A stretch of DNA of 5,498 nucleotides from Gemmataceae bacterium (lineage in GTDB: Bacteria > Planctomycetota > Planctomycetia > Gemmatales > Gemmataceae): positions 1 to 5,498 of the forward strand of contig JADLBT010000110.1 in NCBI GenBank assembly GCA_020847555.1, read 5' to 3'. The stretch's first letter is position 1; every line of letters starts with the position of its first letter. The translations under genes were made by a program, and so were the position numbers. Of the stretch, positions 4,593-5,498 are shown in pieces. Below the pieces are notes generated by a model. It was not told the origin of the DNA. It was given only the letters and a program-made list of their open reading frames with translations, and did not search any database.

Positions 4593-5498
4593 TTACTGGA
4601 GGCAGTCACGCGGGTCGGTGATGGTCCCGGTCAGAGCGCTGGCGGCGACCGTCAGCGGACTGGCGAGGAAGACGCGCGCCTCCTTGTGGCCCATCCGCCC
4701 CGGGAAGTTACGGTTCGTCGTACTGATGCAACTCATCGGCGCGTTCAGCCGGCCGAAGGTGTCGCTCGGCCCGCCCAGGCACGCGGCGCACGATGGCTCG
4801 CCGAGCTTCGCCCCGGCCGACAGGAACACCTCCTCCAGCGTCTGCCCGTTCAGCTGCTCGGTCTTCAGCCCGGCCGCAATCTCACTCGTCGCCGGGACGA
4901 CGAACGTGTCGATGCGCACCTGGCGGCCCTTGAGAATGCGCGCGGCGGCGCGGAAGTCGGTCATCTTGCCGCCGGTGCAGGAGCCAATGTACGCCCGGTC
5001 GAGCCTCTCGCCCTTGACCTGCGACACGGGCGCCCGGTTGTCGGGACTGTGCGGCTTTGCGACCACCGGCTCCAGCTGCGCCACGTCGTACACCTTCTCG
5101 AAGCAGAACTCCGCGCCCGCGTCGCTCTTCAGCGCCGTGTACGGCCGTTGGCCGGTGTTGCGGGCGTTGACGTAGTCGAGCGTCACCTGATCGGGGGCGA
5201 TGACGCCGTTCTTGCCGCCGGCCTCGATCACCATGTTACACAGCGTCATCCGCTCCTCGATGTTGAGGGCGTACACGCCGTCCCCGTCGAACTCCATCGC
5301 CTGGTAGGTGGCGCCGTCGCAGCCGATGTCGCCGATCACCGCCAGGATCAGATCCTTGGCCATCAGGTACGGCGGCAGCTGGCCGTGGAAGACGAACCGC
5401 ATCGTCGGCGGCACCTTGACCCACAGCTTGCCGGTGCCCATGACGAACCCGGCGTCGGTGTTGCCGATGCCGGTCGCGAACTCGCCGAACGCGCCGGC
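4593..5498 (-). CDS. leuC: 3-isopropylmalate dehydratase large subunit (5' end outside window)
   Basis: This is the iron-sulfur subunit of isopropylmalate isomerase, which pairs with LeuD. 301 residues are visible to a TAA at 4593; the N-terminal part lies beyond the right edge. The frame is open to the edge, and the first visible residues, FGEFATGIGNTDAG, are a typical LeuC stretch. The three ligands of the catalytic 4Fe-4S cluster are present: Cys in IGSCTGGK (codon at 4979-4977) and two in SCAACLGG (4790-4788 and 4781-4779). Their spacings of 63 and 3 residues equal those in aconitase. Other family motifs are GDIGCDGATYQAMEF, ERMTLCNMVIEAGGKNG, and NRNFPGRMGH near the C-terminus. It sits upstream of leuD with a 93-nt gap holding an inverted repeat, longer than usual for leuCD. 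An ATG at 5441 is internal, not the start. Confidence 0.96.
   Translation of the reverse strand, partial: AGAFGEFATGIGNTDAGFVMGTGKLWVKVPPTMRFVFHGQLPPYLMAKDLILAVIGDIGCDGATYQAMEFDGDGVYALNIEERMTLCNMVIEAGGKNGVIAPDQVTLDYVNARNTGQRPYTALKSDAGAEFCFEKVYDVAQLEPVVAKPHSPDNRAPVSQVKGERLDRAYIGSCTGGKMTDFRAAARILKGRQVRIDTFVVPATSEIAAGLKTEQLNGQTLEEVFLSAGAKLGEPSCAACLGGPSDTFGRLNAPMSCISTTNRNFPGRMGHKEARVFLASPLTVAASALTGTITDPRDCLQ

Noticed and set aside
2797..4593. A 598-codon open frame on the minus strand
   Set aside because: It covers the SGNH gene and leuD in another frame and reads as Arg-rich nonsense. leuD in the true frame has all family motifs.
4593..5441. ATG at 5441 as the leuC start
   Set aside because: The frame continues upstream to the window edge through conserved LeuC residues, so this ATG is internal.
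1..5498. CRISPR array, tRNA, rRNA or transposase gene
   Set aside because: I saw no regularly spaced repeats, no tRNA-like cloverleaf, no rRNA-like sequence and no transposase-like frame. The repeats present are single inverted repeats and one short direct pair.

Overview
The window is high-GC bacterial DNA with little Shine-Dalgarno signal. Its mix of genes (an AlgI-like MBOAT with an SGNH partner, an archaeal-type LeuD carrying an insertion, and long nested palindromes between genes) suggests a Planctomycetes chromosome, perhaps a Gemmata relative. This is inference from style and gene content, since no taxonomic marker gene is present.

Layout: (1) 3-533, + strand, is the 3' end of a gene of unknown function. 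(2) 534-655 is a convergent gap holding a 19-nt direct repeat and a long hairpin. (3) 656-901, - strand, is a small stand-alone ScdA_N/DUF542 protein of the iron-sulfur repair/nitric oxide response family. (4) 902-1376 is a divergent control region with a Crp/Fnr-type dyad, a near-consensus sigma70 promoter facing right, and a leader of about 200 nt. (5) 1377-2816 and 2830-3882, + strand, are a two-gene operon: a multi-spanning MBOAT O-acyltransferase and a membrane-anchored SGNH/GDSL-type protein. (6) 3888-3930 is a perfect 21-bp inverted repeat between convergent genes. (7) 3936-4499 (leuD) and 4593-5498 (leuC, 5' end outside the window), - strand, are the two subunits of 3-isopropylmalate dehydratase, separated by a third long inverted repeat.

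Together: the MBOAT/SGNH pair has the logic of alginate or cellulose O-acetylation machines, in which the MBOAT moves an acyl group across the inner membrane and the SGNH protein transfers it to (or removes it from) an extracytoplasmic glycan. No glycan synthase lies in the window, so the acceptor is unknown. leuCD serve leucine biosynthesis. The ScdA_N protein is a separate unit, probably stress-controlled.

Nothing here is clearly a new system. The most unusual signals are the three intergenic palindromes that share a nested architecture but not a sequence, the Fnr/Crp dyad in the divergent region beside an iron-sulfur repair-type gene, and the atypical block III of the SGNH partner.
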